64,000 nucleotides of DNA from Aeromicrobium camelliae. GTDB lineage: Bacteria > Actinomycetota > Actinomycetes > Propionibacteriales > Nocardioidaceae. Location: NCBI RefSeq assembly GCF_003850045.1, contig NZ_RQJX01000005.1, forward strand, positions 62,001 to 126,000, in the 5' to 3' direction. Positions 1-8,094 of the stretch are shown piece after piece (positions within the stretch are counted from its first letter, which is position 1; the number at the start of each line of letters is the position of its first letter). A program made the position numbers and the translations under genes. A model generated the notes under the pieces. The model worked only from the letters and a program-made list of their open reading frames with translations, was not told the origin of the DNA and made no database searches.

Positions 1-2
1 GG

Positions 3-584
3 CGGATCGGCCGCCCGCCCGGCGACGTGGCCGTCGTGATCGGTGCCGGTTCCGCCGGCACGTACTTCGTGCAGCACCTGCGACGCGCCGGCTACGCGTC
101 GGTGATCGTCTCCGACCCGAACGCGCAGCGTCTCGCCACGGCCGCCGCGCTCGGTGCGACGCACCCGGTGCTCGTGCCCCAGGAATCCCTCGAGCAGACG
201 GTGCACGAGGTGACCGGCGGGCAGGGCGCTGACCTCGTCATCGAGGCCGCCGGGTACGACGACTGCCGCAACGCCGCGATCGAGCTCGTGCGGTGGCAGG
301 GCACCGTGTGCTTCTTCGGCTACCCCGAACGCGCGGGACTGGCGCCGTACCCGTCGTTCCTGGCCTTCCGGCGCTGCGTCACGATCGCGTGGATCAACGG
401 CGCCCAGGCCGAGCCCGAGCTCCTCTCCTTCCGGGAGGCGGTGCAGCTGATCGACGACCGGACGATCGAGGTCGACCACTGCCTCGAACGCATGCTGCCG
501 CTGGAGCAGGCCGCGGACGCACTGGACCTGGCCCGGCGAGCCGGTGGCGGCGCCACCAAGGTCGGTATCGACATCGCGTCCTGA
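3..584 (+). CDS. Zinc-type alcohol dehydrogenase, C-terminal part (5' end outside window)
   Basis: C-terminal portion of a medium-chain dehydrogenase/reductase. The reading frame is open from the first complete codon, so the gene begins upstream of the window. Visible is the Rossmann NAD(P)-binding domain, with VVIGAGSAG as the dinucleotide loop, an acidic residue after the second strand (VSDPN), then ADLVIEAAGY and a C-terminal KVGIDI strand. The N-terminal catalytic, zinc-binding domain is not in view, so the substrate cannot be judged. It converges on the aldarate operon and is separated from it by a strong hairpin; a sugar or polyol dehydrogenase is plausible but unproven. Confidence 0.85.
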   Translation, partial: RIGRPPGDVAVVIGAGSAGTYFVQHLRRAGYASVIVSDPNAQRLATAAALGATHPVLVPQESLEQTVHEVTGGQGADLVIEAAGYDDCRNAAIELVRWQGTVCFFGYPERAGLAPYPSFLAFRRCVTIAWINGAQAEPELLSFREAVQLIDDRTIEVDHCLERMLPLEQAADALDLARRAGGGATKVGIDIAS

Positions 585-630
585 GCACGACGAAGGGCCC
601 CGGCGCACTCGCCGGGGCCCTTCGTCGTGC
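585..630. terminator. Bidirectional terminator hairpin
   Basis: A perfect 21-bp inverted repeat (585-605 and 610-630) with a CACT loop lies between two convergent genes. It starts immediately after the TGA of the dehydrogenase and ends 13 bases before the stop of the dehydratase. There is no strong T-tract, as is usual in high-GC actinobacteria. It can fold on either strand. Confidence 0.85.
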
Positions 631-643
631 GTGGGTGCTGCCG

Positions 644-1843
644 TCAGCGGAAGGTCTCGCTCGCGACGGTCCACGCCCGTGCCTGCTCGCTGAGAGTGAA
701 CCCGAGGCCGGGGCGATCGGACAGCCACATGCGACCGTCACGCGTCTCGAGGCGCTCCTCGAACAGCGGGTCGAGCCAGTCGAAGTGCTCGACCCACGGC
801 TCCAGACCGTACGTCGCGGCCAGGTGCAGATGGATCTCCATGGCGAAGTGCGGAGCCAGGGAGAGTTGGCGGCTCTCGGCGATCGTCGTGAGCTTGAGGA
901 ACTGGGTGATACCGCCGATGCGGGGCGCGTCGGGCTGGATGATGTCGGCACCGCCGGCCTCGATGAGGCGAAGGTGCTCGGCGACGCTGCTGAGCATCTC
1001 GCCGGTCGCGATGGGAGTGTCGAGCGAGCGGGCGAGCTGGGCGTGGCCTTCGACGTCGTAGGCGTCGAGCGGTTCCTCGATCCAGACGAGGCCGAACTCC
1101 TCGAAGATCCGGCCCATGCGCTGCGCGGTCGGCCGGTCCCACTGCTGATTCGCGTCCACCATGAGCGGGACGTCGGGGTCCAGGAACTCGCGCACGGCCT
1201 CGACGCGTCGCAGGTCCTCACGCCAGTTGGGCTGGCCGACCTTGAGCTTGATCGCGCCGATGCCCGCCTCGAGCGAGCGTGCGGCATTCTCCTTGACCTG
1301 CTCGATCGGCGTGTGGAGGAACCCGCCCGACGTGTTGTACGTGCGGACGGAGTCGCGCTGAGCGCCGATGAGCTTCGCCAGCGGCAGGCCCGCACGCTTG
1401 GCCTTGAGGTCCCACAGGGCCACGTCGATGGACGCGATCGCCTGAGTCGCCAGGCCGCTGCGGCCGACCGAGGCGCCGGCCCAGGTCAACTTGGTCCAGA
1501 TCTTGGCGATGTCGTTGGGGTCCTCGCCGATGAGCACCGGCGCGATCTCCCGGGCGTGGGCGTACTGCCCCGGGCCGCCGGCGCGCTTGGAGTAGGAGAA
1601 CCCGACTCCCTGGTGTCCGTCGCGCGTGCGGATCTCAGTGACGAGGAAGACCACTTCGGTCATGGGCTTCTGCCGCCCGGTGAGCACCTTGGCGTCGCTG
1701 ATCGGCGTCGCGAGAGGCAGCACCACCGAGGAGAGCGTGACCTCCTCGATCCGGTCGATCGAGGCGGGACCGGCTGCCGCGGCCGTGAGAGCGGCGTCCG
1801 GCGACGCCAGGGCGCTGGTGGGGCGATCGGTCGACAGCGTCAT
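644..1843 (-). CDS. L-talarate/galactarate dehydratase-type enolase superfamily enzyme
   Basis: A 399-residue member of the mandelate racemase/muconate lactonising branch of the enolase superfamily. Lys199 and Lys201 (KLKVG) and His332 (APHFAMEIHLHL) match the Lys/His acid-base pair of L-talarate/galactarate dehydratase. Metal ligands are in MVDANQQWD, WIEEPLDAYD and ATGEML, followed by QPDAPRIGGIT. It should remove water from an aldarate to give 5-keto-4-deoxyglucarate. The start overlaps the upstream aldehyde dehydrogenase stop by 4 bases, and GGAG precedes it. The downstream pathway genes are in the same operon, supporting the assignment; preference for galactarate, talarate or glucarate is not decidable from sequence. 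Confidence 0.85.
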   Translation of the reverse strand: MTLSTDRPTSALASPDAALTAAAAGPASIDRIEEVTLSSVVLPLATPISDAKVLTGRQKPMTEVVFLVTEIRTRDGHQGVGFSYSKRAGGPGQYAHAREIAPVLIGEDPNDIAKIWTKLTWAGASVGRSGLATQAIASIDVALWDLKAKRAGLPLAKLIGAQRDSVRTYNTSGGFLHTPIEQVKENAARSLEAGIGAIKLKVGQPNWREDLRRVEAVREFLDPDVPLMVDANQQWDRPTAQRMGRIFEEFGLVWIEEPLDAYDVEGHAQLARSLDTPIATGEMLSSVAEHLRLIEAGGADIIQPDAPRIGGITQFLKLTTIAESRQLSLAPHFAMEIHLHLAATYGLEPWVEHFDWLDPLFEERLETRDGRMWLSDRPGLGFTLSEQARAWTVASETFR

Positions 1844-3396
1844 GAGGCGGTCTCCTTGCTGGTGGTGTCCTGAAGTTCGGGGGCGAGCAGTTCCGTGGGC
1901 ACGTTCTGATAGACGACCGGACGCACGAAGCGCTCGATCGCGCGGGCGCCGACGGACGTCGTCGCGGGCGCCGACGTGGCCGGGTACGGTCCGCCGTGCA
2001 CCATGGCGTGGCCGACGTCGACGCCCGTGGGCCAGCCGTTGACGATGACCCGGCCGACCAGCAGCTCCAGCTCCGACAGCAGGGGGCGCGCCAGCTCGTG
2101 ATCCTCGGCGGTGAGATGGAGAGTCGCCGTGAGCTGGCCCTCGAGGCGCTCGGGCACGACTCGCAGCTGCGCAGGGTCGTCGACGAGCACGAGCAGCGTC
2201 GCAGGCCCGAACATCTCCTGCTGAAGCTGCGGATCGGCGTCGAACGTGGCCAGGTCCGTCACGAACACGCGGGCGGTGCTCGTCGTCGGACCGTCGTCAG
2301 CCGTACCGCGGTCGAGCTCGTCGACGCCGTCGATGCCTGCGATGCTGTCGCTGATGCCCTCGAACGCGTCGCGGATGCCGCGGGTGAGCATGATCGACGG
2401 CGCCACGGCGCGGATCTGCTCGGCGGCCGCCGTCAGGAACGCGTCGGTGGCTGCGCTCCGCGGCACGAAGACGAGACCCGGCTTGGTGCAGAGCTGGCCC
2501 CCGCTGCCGGTGACCGAGGTGACGAGGCCGGCGGCGAGTCCCTCGGGGTCGGCGGCGAGGGCGCCGGGCAGGACGAAGACCGGGTTGATCGACGACATCT
2601 CGGCGAACACGGGGATGGGCACCGGTCGGTCCGCGGCAGCATCGGCGAGGGCGAGGCCGCCCGTGCGGGAGCCGGTGAACCCGACCGCCCGGATCGCCGG
2701 ATGCTGCACGAGGGCGGTCCCGACCTCGTGCGTGGTGCCGTGGATCAGCGAGAACGTGCCCGGGTGAAGGCCGTGGTCGTGGACGGCGCGCGCGACGACC
2801 CGGCCCACCAGCTCGCTCGTGCCCGGGTGCGCCGGGTGCGCCTTCACGACGACCGGCGCTCCGGCGGCGAGGGCGGACGCGGTGTCGCCGCCCGCGACCG
2901 AGAAGGCGAGCGGGAAGTTGCTTGCGCCGAACACCGCGACGGGGCCGAGGGGCACGGGCCGCTGGCGCAGGTCGGGGCGGGGGAGCGGGGCGCGATCGGG
3001 CAGGGCGGGCTCCATGACCAGGTGCTGCCAAGTGCCGTCGCGCAACACGGCCGCGAAGAGGCGAAGTTGTCCCGCGGTGCGCGCGGTCTCTCCGGCGACC
3101 CGCGCGGCCGGCAGCCCGGTCTCGCGCGTCACCTGGTCGGCGATGTCCTGTGCGGCGTCCTCGATGCCCGTGGCGATGCTCTCGAGGAACCGCGCGCGGT
3201 CCTCGGGGGACGTGGTGCGGTAGCTCGCGAAAGCCTCCCAGGCCAGGCGCGCCGCGCGGTCGATGAGGGCTGCGTCGCCCTCGCCGAAGGCCGGCTCGAG
3301 CGCACCGCCCGTCGCCGGGTCGACGGCCTGGAAGGTGGGCCCGTCACCGGGACCGACGAGTTCACCGCCGATGAGGTGGTGTCCGAGGTCCGTCAC
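1840..3396 (-). CDS. 2,5-dioxovalerate (alpha-ketoglutarate semialdehyde) dehydrogenase
   Basis: A 518-residue aldehyde dehydrogenase of the NADP-dependent ketoglutarate-semialdehyde subfamily. Catalytic Cys303 lies in GQLCTKPGL, the general-base Glu in VFAEMSS, and the oxyanion Asn in FGASNFPLAF. It oxidises 2,5-dioxopentanoate, the product of KdgD, to 2-oxoglutarate. GTG start; the kdgD stop is one base upstream, and the stop overlaps the dehydratase start (ATGA). Operon position and subfamily motifs together make the function fairly secure. Confidence 0.88.
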   Translation of the reverse strand: MTDLGHHLIGGELVGPGDGPTFQAVDPATGGALEPAFGEGDAALIDRAARLAWEAFASYRTTSPEDRARFLESIATGIEDAAQDIADQVTRETGLPAARVAGETARTAGQLRLFAAVLRDGTWQHLVMEPALPDRAPLPRPDLRQRPVPLGPVAVFGASNFPLAFSVAGGDTASALAAGAPVVVKAHPAHPGTSELVGRVVARAVHDHGLHPGTFSLIHGTTHEVGTALVQHPAIRAVGFTGSRTGGLALADAAADRPVPIPVFAEMSSINPVFVLPGALAADPEGLAAGLVTSVTGSGGQLCTKPGLVFVPRSAATDAFLTAAAEQIRAVAPSIMLTRGIRDAFEGISDSIAGIDGVDELDRGTADDGPTTSTARVFVTDLATFDADPQLQQEMFGPATLLVLVDDPAQLRVVPERLEGQLTATLHLTAEDHELARPLLSELELLVGRVIVNGWPTGVDVGHAMVHGGPYPATSAPATTSVGARAIERFVRPVVYQNVPTELLAPELQDTTSKETAS

Positions 3397-3397
3397 G

Positions 3398-4312
3398 TCA
3401 GGACACCTTCTTCACCAGGTCTGCGAGCGTCGCGAGCTCGTTCTCGTCGAGATCGGTCAGCGGCGGTCGCACCGGACCGGCGGGCCGGCCGATGACCTTC
3501 ATGCCCGCCTTGACGATGCTCACCGCGTAGCCGGGCTCCTGGTTGCGCAGATCGCAGTACGGGATGACGAAGTCGTTGAGCGCCCGGAACACCGTGTCGC
3601 GGTCGCCGGTGCGAACGGCGGTGTAGAAGGACGCAGCGAACTCTGGCAGGAAGTTGAAGATCGCCGAGGAGTACGTCGTCAGGCCGAGGCTCAGGTAGGG
3701 GAGGGCGAACATCTCGGCGGTCGGGAGGCCGCCGATGTACAGCAGCCGGTCGCCCAGGCGGGCGTAGATGCGCGACATCTGCTCGATGTTGCCGACGCCG
3801 TCCTTGAACCCGACGAAGTTCGGGCACTCCTCGGCGAGCTGCTCGACGAGCTGCTCGGAGTAGACGGCGTTCGCGCGGTTGTACAAGATGACGCCGAGGT
3901 CCGTGGCCTCGCAGACGGCGCGCACGTGGTGCGCGAGGCCCTCCTGGCCGGCTTCGGTCAGGTACGGCGGGAAGAGCAGGATGCCGTCGGCTCCGGCGCG
4001 CTGCGCGGAACGGGCGAGCTCGGCGGCGGTCGACGTGCCGTAGCCGGCGGGCGCGACGATCGGGGTGTCGTCAGGCGCCTCCTCGACCGCGGCGCGGACG
4101 ATCTGCTCGACCTCGGCCGGTGCGAGGGAGAAGAACTCCCCGGTGCCGCCCGCGGCGAACAGTCCCGCGGCCGAGAACTGCGAGAGCCACCCGATGTTCT
4201 CCCGGTACGCCGCCTCGTCGAACTCCAGATCGTCCGTGAGGTGCGTGATCGGGAACGAGAGCAGCCCGGTACCGAGGGCACGGGCGAGGTCGGTGGGGCT
4301 CAGCGCGGTCAT
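3398..4312 (-). CDS. kdgD: 5-dehydro-4-deoxyglucarate dehydratase
   Basis: A 304-residue DapA/NAL-family (beta/alpha)8 lyase. Lys170 in VGFKDGVGN is the Schiff-base lysine and ILYNRAN carries the conserved Tyr. The enzyme dehydrates and decarboxylates 5-dehydro-4-deoxy-D-glucarate to 2,5-dioxopentanoate. ATG at 4312 was chosen because GGAGG sits 5 bases upstream; an in-frame ATG 16 codons earlier has no ribosome-binding site and adds unconserved residues. It is the first gene of the three-gene aldarate operon, so the promoter lies in 4313-4418. Confidence 0.9.
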   Translation of the reverse strand: MTALSPTDLARALGTGLLSFPITHLTDDLEFDEAAYRENIGWLSQFSAAGLFAAGGTGEFFSLAPAEVEQIVRAAVEEAPDDTPIVAPAGYGTSTAAELARSAQRAGADGILLFPPYLTEAGQEGLAHHVRAVCEATDLGVILYNRANAVYSEQLVEQLAEECPNFVGFKDGVGNIEQMSRIYARLGDRLLYIGGLPTAEMFALPYLSLGLTTYSSAIFNFLPEFAASFYTAVRTGDRDTVFRALNDFVIPYCDLRNQEPGYAVSIVKAGMKVIGRPAGPVRPPLTDLDENELATLADLVKKVS

Positions 4313-4390
4313 GGTTCCTCCGATCGTGGGTGTGCTGCGATCGTAGGAACGGCGAGTCATTCTCGTCCAACACTTCTCTTGGATGCCCTG

Positions 4391-4406
4391 ATACCCCTCA
4401 GGGTAT
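4391..4406. promoter_or_regulatory. Candidate operator upstream of kdgD
   Basis: ATACCC-CTCA-GGGTAT is a perfect 6-bp inverted repeat with a 4-base spacer, 79 bases upstream of the kdgD start in the only promoter-bearing gap of the aldarate operon. The shape suits a GntR- or LacI-type repressor site, but no regulator gene is adjacent. It could also be a small hairpin at the end of the upstream guanylyltransferase gene. Confidence 0.35.
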
Positions 4407-4418
4407 TGCCGCGCTGGG

Positions 4419-5468
4419 TCAGAGCAGGTCGTCGCGCCCGCGCTCCTGCCACGCGGCGGGCACCGCTTTGACCTGTTGTGCGTGCGCGCGCGTGGTCACC
4501 AGCACGGCGTCATCGGTGACGGCGACGACCGCGTCTGCGATGCCCACGACGCTCACCGTCTGGGCCGTGCGCGTCGCGACGAACCCGTCGGCGTCGACCC
4601 AGACCGCATCGTCGCTGTCGGCGGTGTCGGCGAGGGACGCGAAGTCGCCGAGATCGGTCCAGGCGAAGCGTCCAGGCACCACCGCGACGCCGCCGTCGAG
4701 CGACACCGGTTCGGCGACCGCGTGGTCGATCGAGATCCTGGTGAGGCGCGGCCAGTGCTCGTCGAGGACCTCGTCTCGACGGGGGGTGTCCCAGGCCGCG
4801 GCGATCGTCCGCAGTCCCTCGTGCAGCGGTGGGTGGAGACGCTCGAGGTGCCCGAGCAGGACGTCGGCCCGCGTGACGAACATCCCCGCGTTCCAGGAGA
4901 AGGCTCCGGTGGCCAGGTACGCGGCCGCTGTCTCGGCGTCCGGCTTCTCCACGAACCGCGCCACCGCGCGCGCGGTGGGCATCCCCGGAAGGCGCTCTGC
5001 GGCCTCGATGTAGCCGAAGGCGGCGGAGGCGAAGGTCGGTTCGAGGCCGATGGTCACGACCTTGCCGGTCGCGGCGACGTCGACGGCCTCGCGCACTGCC
5101 GCGTGGAAGAGTTCGTCGTCGCCGATCACGTGGTCCGCGGCGAACGAGCCGATCACGGCGTCGGGCTCCCGTGCGGCGATGACGGCTGCCGCGAGGCCGA
5201 TCGCGGGCATCGAGTCGCGCGGCGACGGCTCGGCGAGCACGTCGGCGTCGCGGAGTTGGGCGGCGACGGCCGCGGCGTGCCGCTGCCCGGTGACCACGTG
5301 GATGCGTTCCGGGCCGGTGAGGGGCAGCAGGCGGTCCCATGTCTGCTGCAGGAGACTGCGGCCCGTCCCGGTCAGGTCGAGGAGGAACTTGGGGTGACTC
5401 GCCCGCGACAACGGCCACAGGCGCGTTCCGGCGCCCCCGGCGGGCACGATCGCATGCAACGGGCTCAC
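4419..5468 (-). CDS. Mannose-1-phosphate guanylyltransferase
   Basis: A 349-residue nucleotidyltransferase that makes GDP-mannose from GTP and mannose-1-phosphate. The N-terminal signature is [36 protein letters not shown] and [11 protein letters not shown] are also characteristic of the mannose-specific family. It is single-domain, lacking the cupin isomerase domain of bifunctional ManC enzymes. GTG at 5468 was chosen because AAGGAG lies 6 bases upstream. It supplies mannosyl donors for envelope glycans; no other envelope gene is adjacent. Confidence 0.88.
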   Translation of the reverse strand: MSPLHAIVPAGGAGTRLWPLSRASHPKFLLDLTGTGRSLLQQTWDRLLPLTGPERIHVVTGQRHAAAVAAQLRDADVLAEPSPRDSMPAIGLAAAVIAAREPDAVIGSFAADHVIGDDELFHAAVREAVDVAATGKVVTIGLEPTFASAAFGYIEAAERLPGMPTARAVARFVEKPDAETAAAYLATGAFSWNAGMFVTRADVLLGHLERLHPPLHEGLRTIAAAWDTPRRDEVLDEHWPRLTRISIDHAVAEPVSLDGGVAVVPGRFAWTDLGDFASLADTADSDDAVWVDADGFVATRTAQTVSVVGIADAVVAVTDDAVLVTTRAHAQQVKAVPAAWQERGRDDLL

Positions 5469-5550
5469 GAGGATCTCCTTCGGACGACGTTCCGTCCGGA
5501 CACTACCCAACCCCCACCTGCACGCGACCGCCTACGCAGGCTGTCGGGAC

Positions 5551-5656
5551 GTGGTCTCGATACGGGCTCCGCAGAGCTCCGCCCTACTCGACCACCAGCG
5601 CAGGCTGTAGGTGGTCGAGTAGCGACCGAGGAACGAGGGAGCGTATCGAGACCACC
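5551..5656. repeat. Dispersed inverted-repeat element, copy 1 (two arms)
   Basis: Two 46-base arms (5551-5596 and 5611-5656) face each other across a 14-base loop. The arms share outer ends GTGGTCTCGATACG / CGTATCGAGACCACC and inner ends CTACTCGACCACC / GGTGGTCGAGTAG, with divergent middles. The left arm is identical over 46 bases to 58612-58657, and the architecture recurs at 24161-24265. The element is intergenic and non-coding. It resembles a REP/BIME-like palindromic family rather than an insertion sequence. Confidence 0.85.
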
Positions 5657-5751
5657 TGGGGGATTGATCACCCGGGGGATCGAGGCGTTGGGCTGGCACG
5701 GGGCGCGCGGCGCTGGGCTGCGTGGGGGCGGATCGCTCGTAGGCTGTCGGC

Positions 5752-6681
5752 GTGGATGTCATCGCCGAAGTCGAACGTTCCGGTCTCGTCGAGAGTCGCC
5801 ACCGCGGCGTCGCGGTGCGCGTGGACGCCGATGGCGCGGTGGTGTGGGCGATCGGTGAGCCCGACACCGTGATCTATCCGCGGTCCACCAACAAGCCCTT
5901 CCAGGCGCTCGCGATGCTGCGCGCCGGGTTGCCGTTGACGGGGGAGTACCTCGCGCTCGCCGCGGCGAGCCACTCCGCGGAGCCTTTCCATCTGGAGGCC
6001 GTGCGCGAGGTCCTGAGCAGGGCGGGCCTCAGTGAGGGCGCGCTGCAGACTCCGCCGTCGTATCCGGTCGACCTGCACGAGCACGCCAATGTCCTGCGCG
6101 CCGGTGGCGGGCGCCTGCGTATCCGCCACGACTGCTCGGGCAAGCACGCCGCGATGCTGCTCACCTGCGTCGAGAACGGCTGGTCGACCGAGAATTACCT
6201 CGACCTCGAACATCCCCTGCAGCAGACCATCACCGAGGTGTTCTCGGAGTTGACGGACGGCCGACCGGCGGCCATCGGGATCGACGGCTGCGGAGCTCCG
6301 CAGCATGCGACGAGCGTCCGCCACCTGGCGACCGGGATCGCGCGCATTGCGACCGCCGCCGACGGCACTCTCGAAGCGCGGTTGCGGGACGCGATGATGG
6401 CGCACCCCACGTATGTCAGCGGCACGCGGCGCGGAGAGGCCCGCTTCATGACCGAGATGCCCGGCGTGTTGGCCAAGTCCGGGGCCGAGGCCGTCTTCGT
6501 CGTGGGCCTGCCCGACGGCACGGCGATCGTCGTGAAGGTGGAGGACGGCGGCGAGCGGGCGCTGCTCGCGGTGGCCGGCCGCGCGGTGGAACTGGCGGGC
6601 TGGTCCGCGCCCATCCTCACCGAGCGCCCGCAGATCCTGGGCGGCGGCCAGCCGGTCGGGGAGATCCGCGTCGCCTTCTGA
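5752..6681 (+). CDS. L-asparaginase (Asparaginase_II family)
   Basis: A 309-residue protein of the Rhizobium-type asparaginase family, unrelated to E. coli AnsA/AnsB. The Ser-x-x-Lys pair is Ser45/Lys48 in RSTNKPFQ, the second Ser is in SHSAEPFH, and HDCSGKHAA and IDGCGAPQHA hold the Cys-Lys and Cys residues that bind zinc in structurally known members. A late Lys is in GVLAKSGAEA. It hydrolyses asparagine to aspartate and ammonia in the cytosol. GTG at 5752 follows a TAGGCT -10 element (5740-5745) by 6 bases, so the transcript is probably leaderless. Confidence 0.88.
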   Translation: MDVIAEVERSGLVESRHRGVAVRVDADGAVVWAIGEPDTVIYPRSTNKPFQALAMLRAGLPLTGEYLALAAASHSAEPFHLEAVREVLSRAGLSEGALQTPPSYPVDLHEHANVLRAGGGRLRIRHDCSGKHAAMLLTCVENGWSTENYLDLEHPLQQTITEVFSELTDGRPAAIGIDGCGAPQHATSVRHLATGIARIATAADGTLEARLRDAMMAHPTYVSGTRRGEARFMTEMPGVLAKSGAEAVFVVGLPDGTAIVVKVEDGGERALLAVAGRAVELAGWSAPILTERPQILGGGQPVGEIRVAF

Positions 6682-6716
6682 TGTGAGGCAGCGCACTTTG
6701 CTGGCAGCTTGCAAAC

Positions 6717-6732
6717 GCTAACTTTTGTTAGC
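6717..6732. promoter_or_regulatory. Palindromic operator before the XRE/HBHA operon
   Basis: GCTAAC-TTTT-GTTAGC is a perfect 6-bp inverted repeat ending 11 bases before the XRE gene start, preceded by GCAAAC. It overlaps the expected core promoter and suits autoregulation by the adjacent XRE protein. Two further AGCAAAC words occur at 9268 and 9291, in the next divergent promoter region. Confidence 0.5.
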
Positions 6733-6743
6733 ACCATGGAGGC

Positions 6744-7151
6744 ATGGCCAAGTTGAGCATGCACGGCGCCGTGGGCAACCTCGGCGAGTACGTGCGCACG
6801 CAGCGCCAGCAGGCGCAGCTCTCCTTGCGTCAGCTCGCCGAGCTCGCTGACGTCTCCAACCCCTATCTCAGCCAGATCGAGCGTGGTCTGCGCCGGCCCT
6901 CCGCGGAGGTGCTGCAGCAGATCGCCAAGGCGCTGCGGATCTCGGCGGAGTCGCTCTACGTCCGGGCCGGGATCCTCGACAGCGAGGACCTCGGACCCCG
7001 CATGGTCGAGGACGCCATCGCCCTCGATCCCCGTCTCACCGCGCGGCAGAAGTCCGCGCTCGTGGACATCTACCGATCGTTCGTCGGCATGAACGACGCC
7101 TCGAGCGACGAACTGACCGAGAAGCTCGCCCACGCCAAGGAGGACTCATGA
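6744..7151 (+). CDS. XRE-family transcriptional regulator
   Basis: A 135-residue protein with a Cro/C1 helix-turn-helix at about residues 14-68 (LSLRQLAELADVSNPYLSQI), then a short helical tail with no ligand domain. Its immediate downstream partner, overlapping by ATGA, is an HBHA-like gene, the same order as Rv0474-Rv0475 in Mycobacterium tuberculosis. That conserved synteny suggests it controls the HBHA-like protein and itself through the palindrome at 6717-6732. ATG at 6744 has GGAGG just upstream. Confidence 0.88.
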   Translation: MAKLSMHGAVGNLGEYVRTQRQQAQLSLRQLAELADVSNPYLSQIERGLRRPSAEVLQQIAKALRISAESLYVRAGILDSEDLGPRMVEDAIALDPRLTARQKSALVDIYRSFVGMNDASSDELTEKLAHAKEDS

Positions 7152-8041
7152 GCTTTGCCGACACCGTGAACGCCCAACTCATGTCGCTGATCGCCGACAT
7201 CAAGGCACTGCCCGCCACCGTCAAGGGCATCGACGTGGCCGACCTGCAGAAGAAGGCCGAAGGCCTCGCACAGGTGGCGCTGGAATCGGCCACCACCGCG
7301 TACACCGATCTCGTGACCAAGAGCGACGACCTCGTCGCCAAAGCCAGGAACCTCACTCTCACCGACCTGCGCACGGCGGTCGACGACCTCTCCGAGCGCG
7401 CTGACGACCTCGTCGCCGGGGTGCGTGGCCGCGTCGACGACGCCAAGGTCGACGATCTGAAGAAGGCGGTCGAGGAGTTCGCCGAGCGCGCCGACGGTCT
7501 CGTCGACGAGCTCAAGGACCGGGTCGAGGATCTCGTCGAGGAGCTTCAGGAGCGCGCTGCGTTCCTCACGGGAAAGGCGGCGGAGGTCGTCGACGACGCT
7601 GCCGCGCGGGCGCCCGCCACCGACGACCCGGCGCGAGGGACCGAGCCGGGAACGACGCCGCCGAACGCCGCCGCCACCGCTGCAGCCGCCGCCCAGCAGG
7701 CGACCGCCTCGGCGGCGCAGTCGGCCGTGACCAACGCGCCCGCACAGAACTCGCCGGCGAAGAAGACGGCTGCCACGAAGACGACGTCGACGGCCAGGAA
7801 GGCACCGGCCAAGAAGTCGGCCTCGACGGCGAAGAAGGCTCCCGCGAAGAAGTCGAGCACCACTGCGAAGAAGGCGTCCTCGACGGCCAAGAAGACGCCG
7901 GCGAAGAAGGCCGGCACCGGCAGCACGTCCACGCAGACGCCGAAGCCGACCAAGTCCTCGACGCCCGCCAAGAAGTCGACGCCGAAGAAGTCGCCCGGCA
8001 CCGGAACCGACGCCTCCGCCGGCACCACGTCCGACGACTGA
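7148..8041 (+). CDS. Heparin-binding hemagglutinin-like protein with lysine-rich tail
   Basis: A 297-residue, low-complexity protein in two parts. Residues 1-150 are heptad-like, charged helices (repeated LxxRxDDLV and VEEFAERADGLV) predicted to form a coiled coil. After an Ala/Thr/Pro linker, residues about 200-290 are many repeats of AKKAPAKK/STAKK type. This matches mycobacterial HBHA architecture: coiled coil plus a Lys/Ala/Pro tail that binds glycosaminoglycans and can be methylated. No signal peptide is seen, as in HBHA. In a non-pathogen the tail may instead bind DNA, like histone H1-type proteins, or lipid. Confidence 0.8.
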   Translation: MSFADTVNAQLMSLIADIKALPATVKGIDVADLQKKAEGLAQVALESATTAYTDLVTKSDDLVAKARNLTLTDLRTAVDDLSERADDLVAGVRGRVDDAKVDDLKKAVEEFAERADGLVDELKDRVEDLVEELQERAAFLTGKAAEVVDDAAARAPATDDPARGTEPGTTPPNAAATAAAAAQQATASAAQSAVTNAPAQNSPAKKTAATKTTSTARKAPAKKSASTAKKAPAKKSSTTAKKASSTAKKTPAKKAGTGSTSTQTPKPTKSSTPAKKSTPKKSPGTGTDASAGTTSDD

Positions 8042-8094
8042 CGCGCAGCGTCAGAGCCGGCTCCGGCGTCGGGAAAACGCCGCAGGAACCTTCG

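Noticed and set aside
293-1873. Long plus-strand frame opposite the talarate/galactarate dehydratase
   Set aside because: Shadow of an enzyme with complete catalytic motifs on the other strand; composition is arginine- and alanine-biased without domain similarity.
7740-8030. Apparent direct repeats in the HBHA-like gene as a CRISPR or satellite
   Set aside because: Periodicity is irregular and matches Lys/Ala codon repeats in a coding frame; there are no unique spacers.
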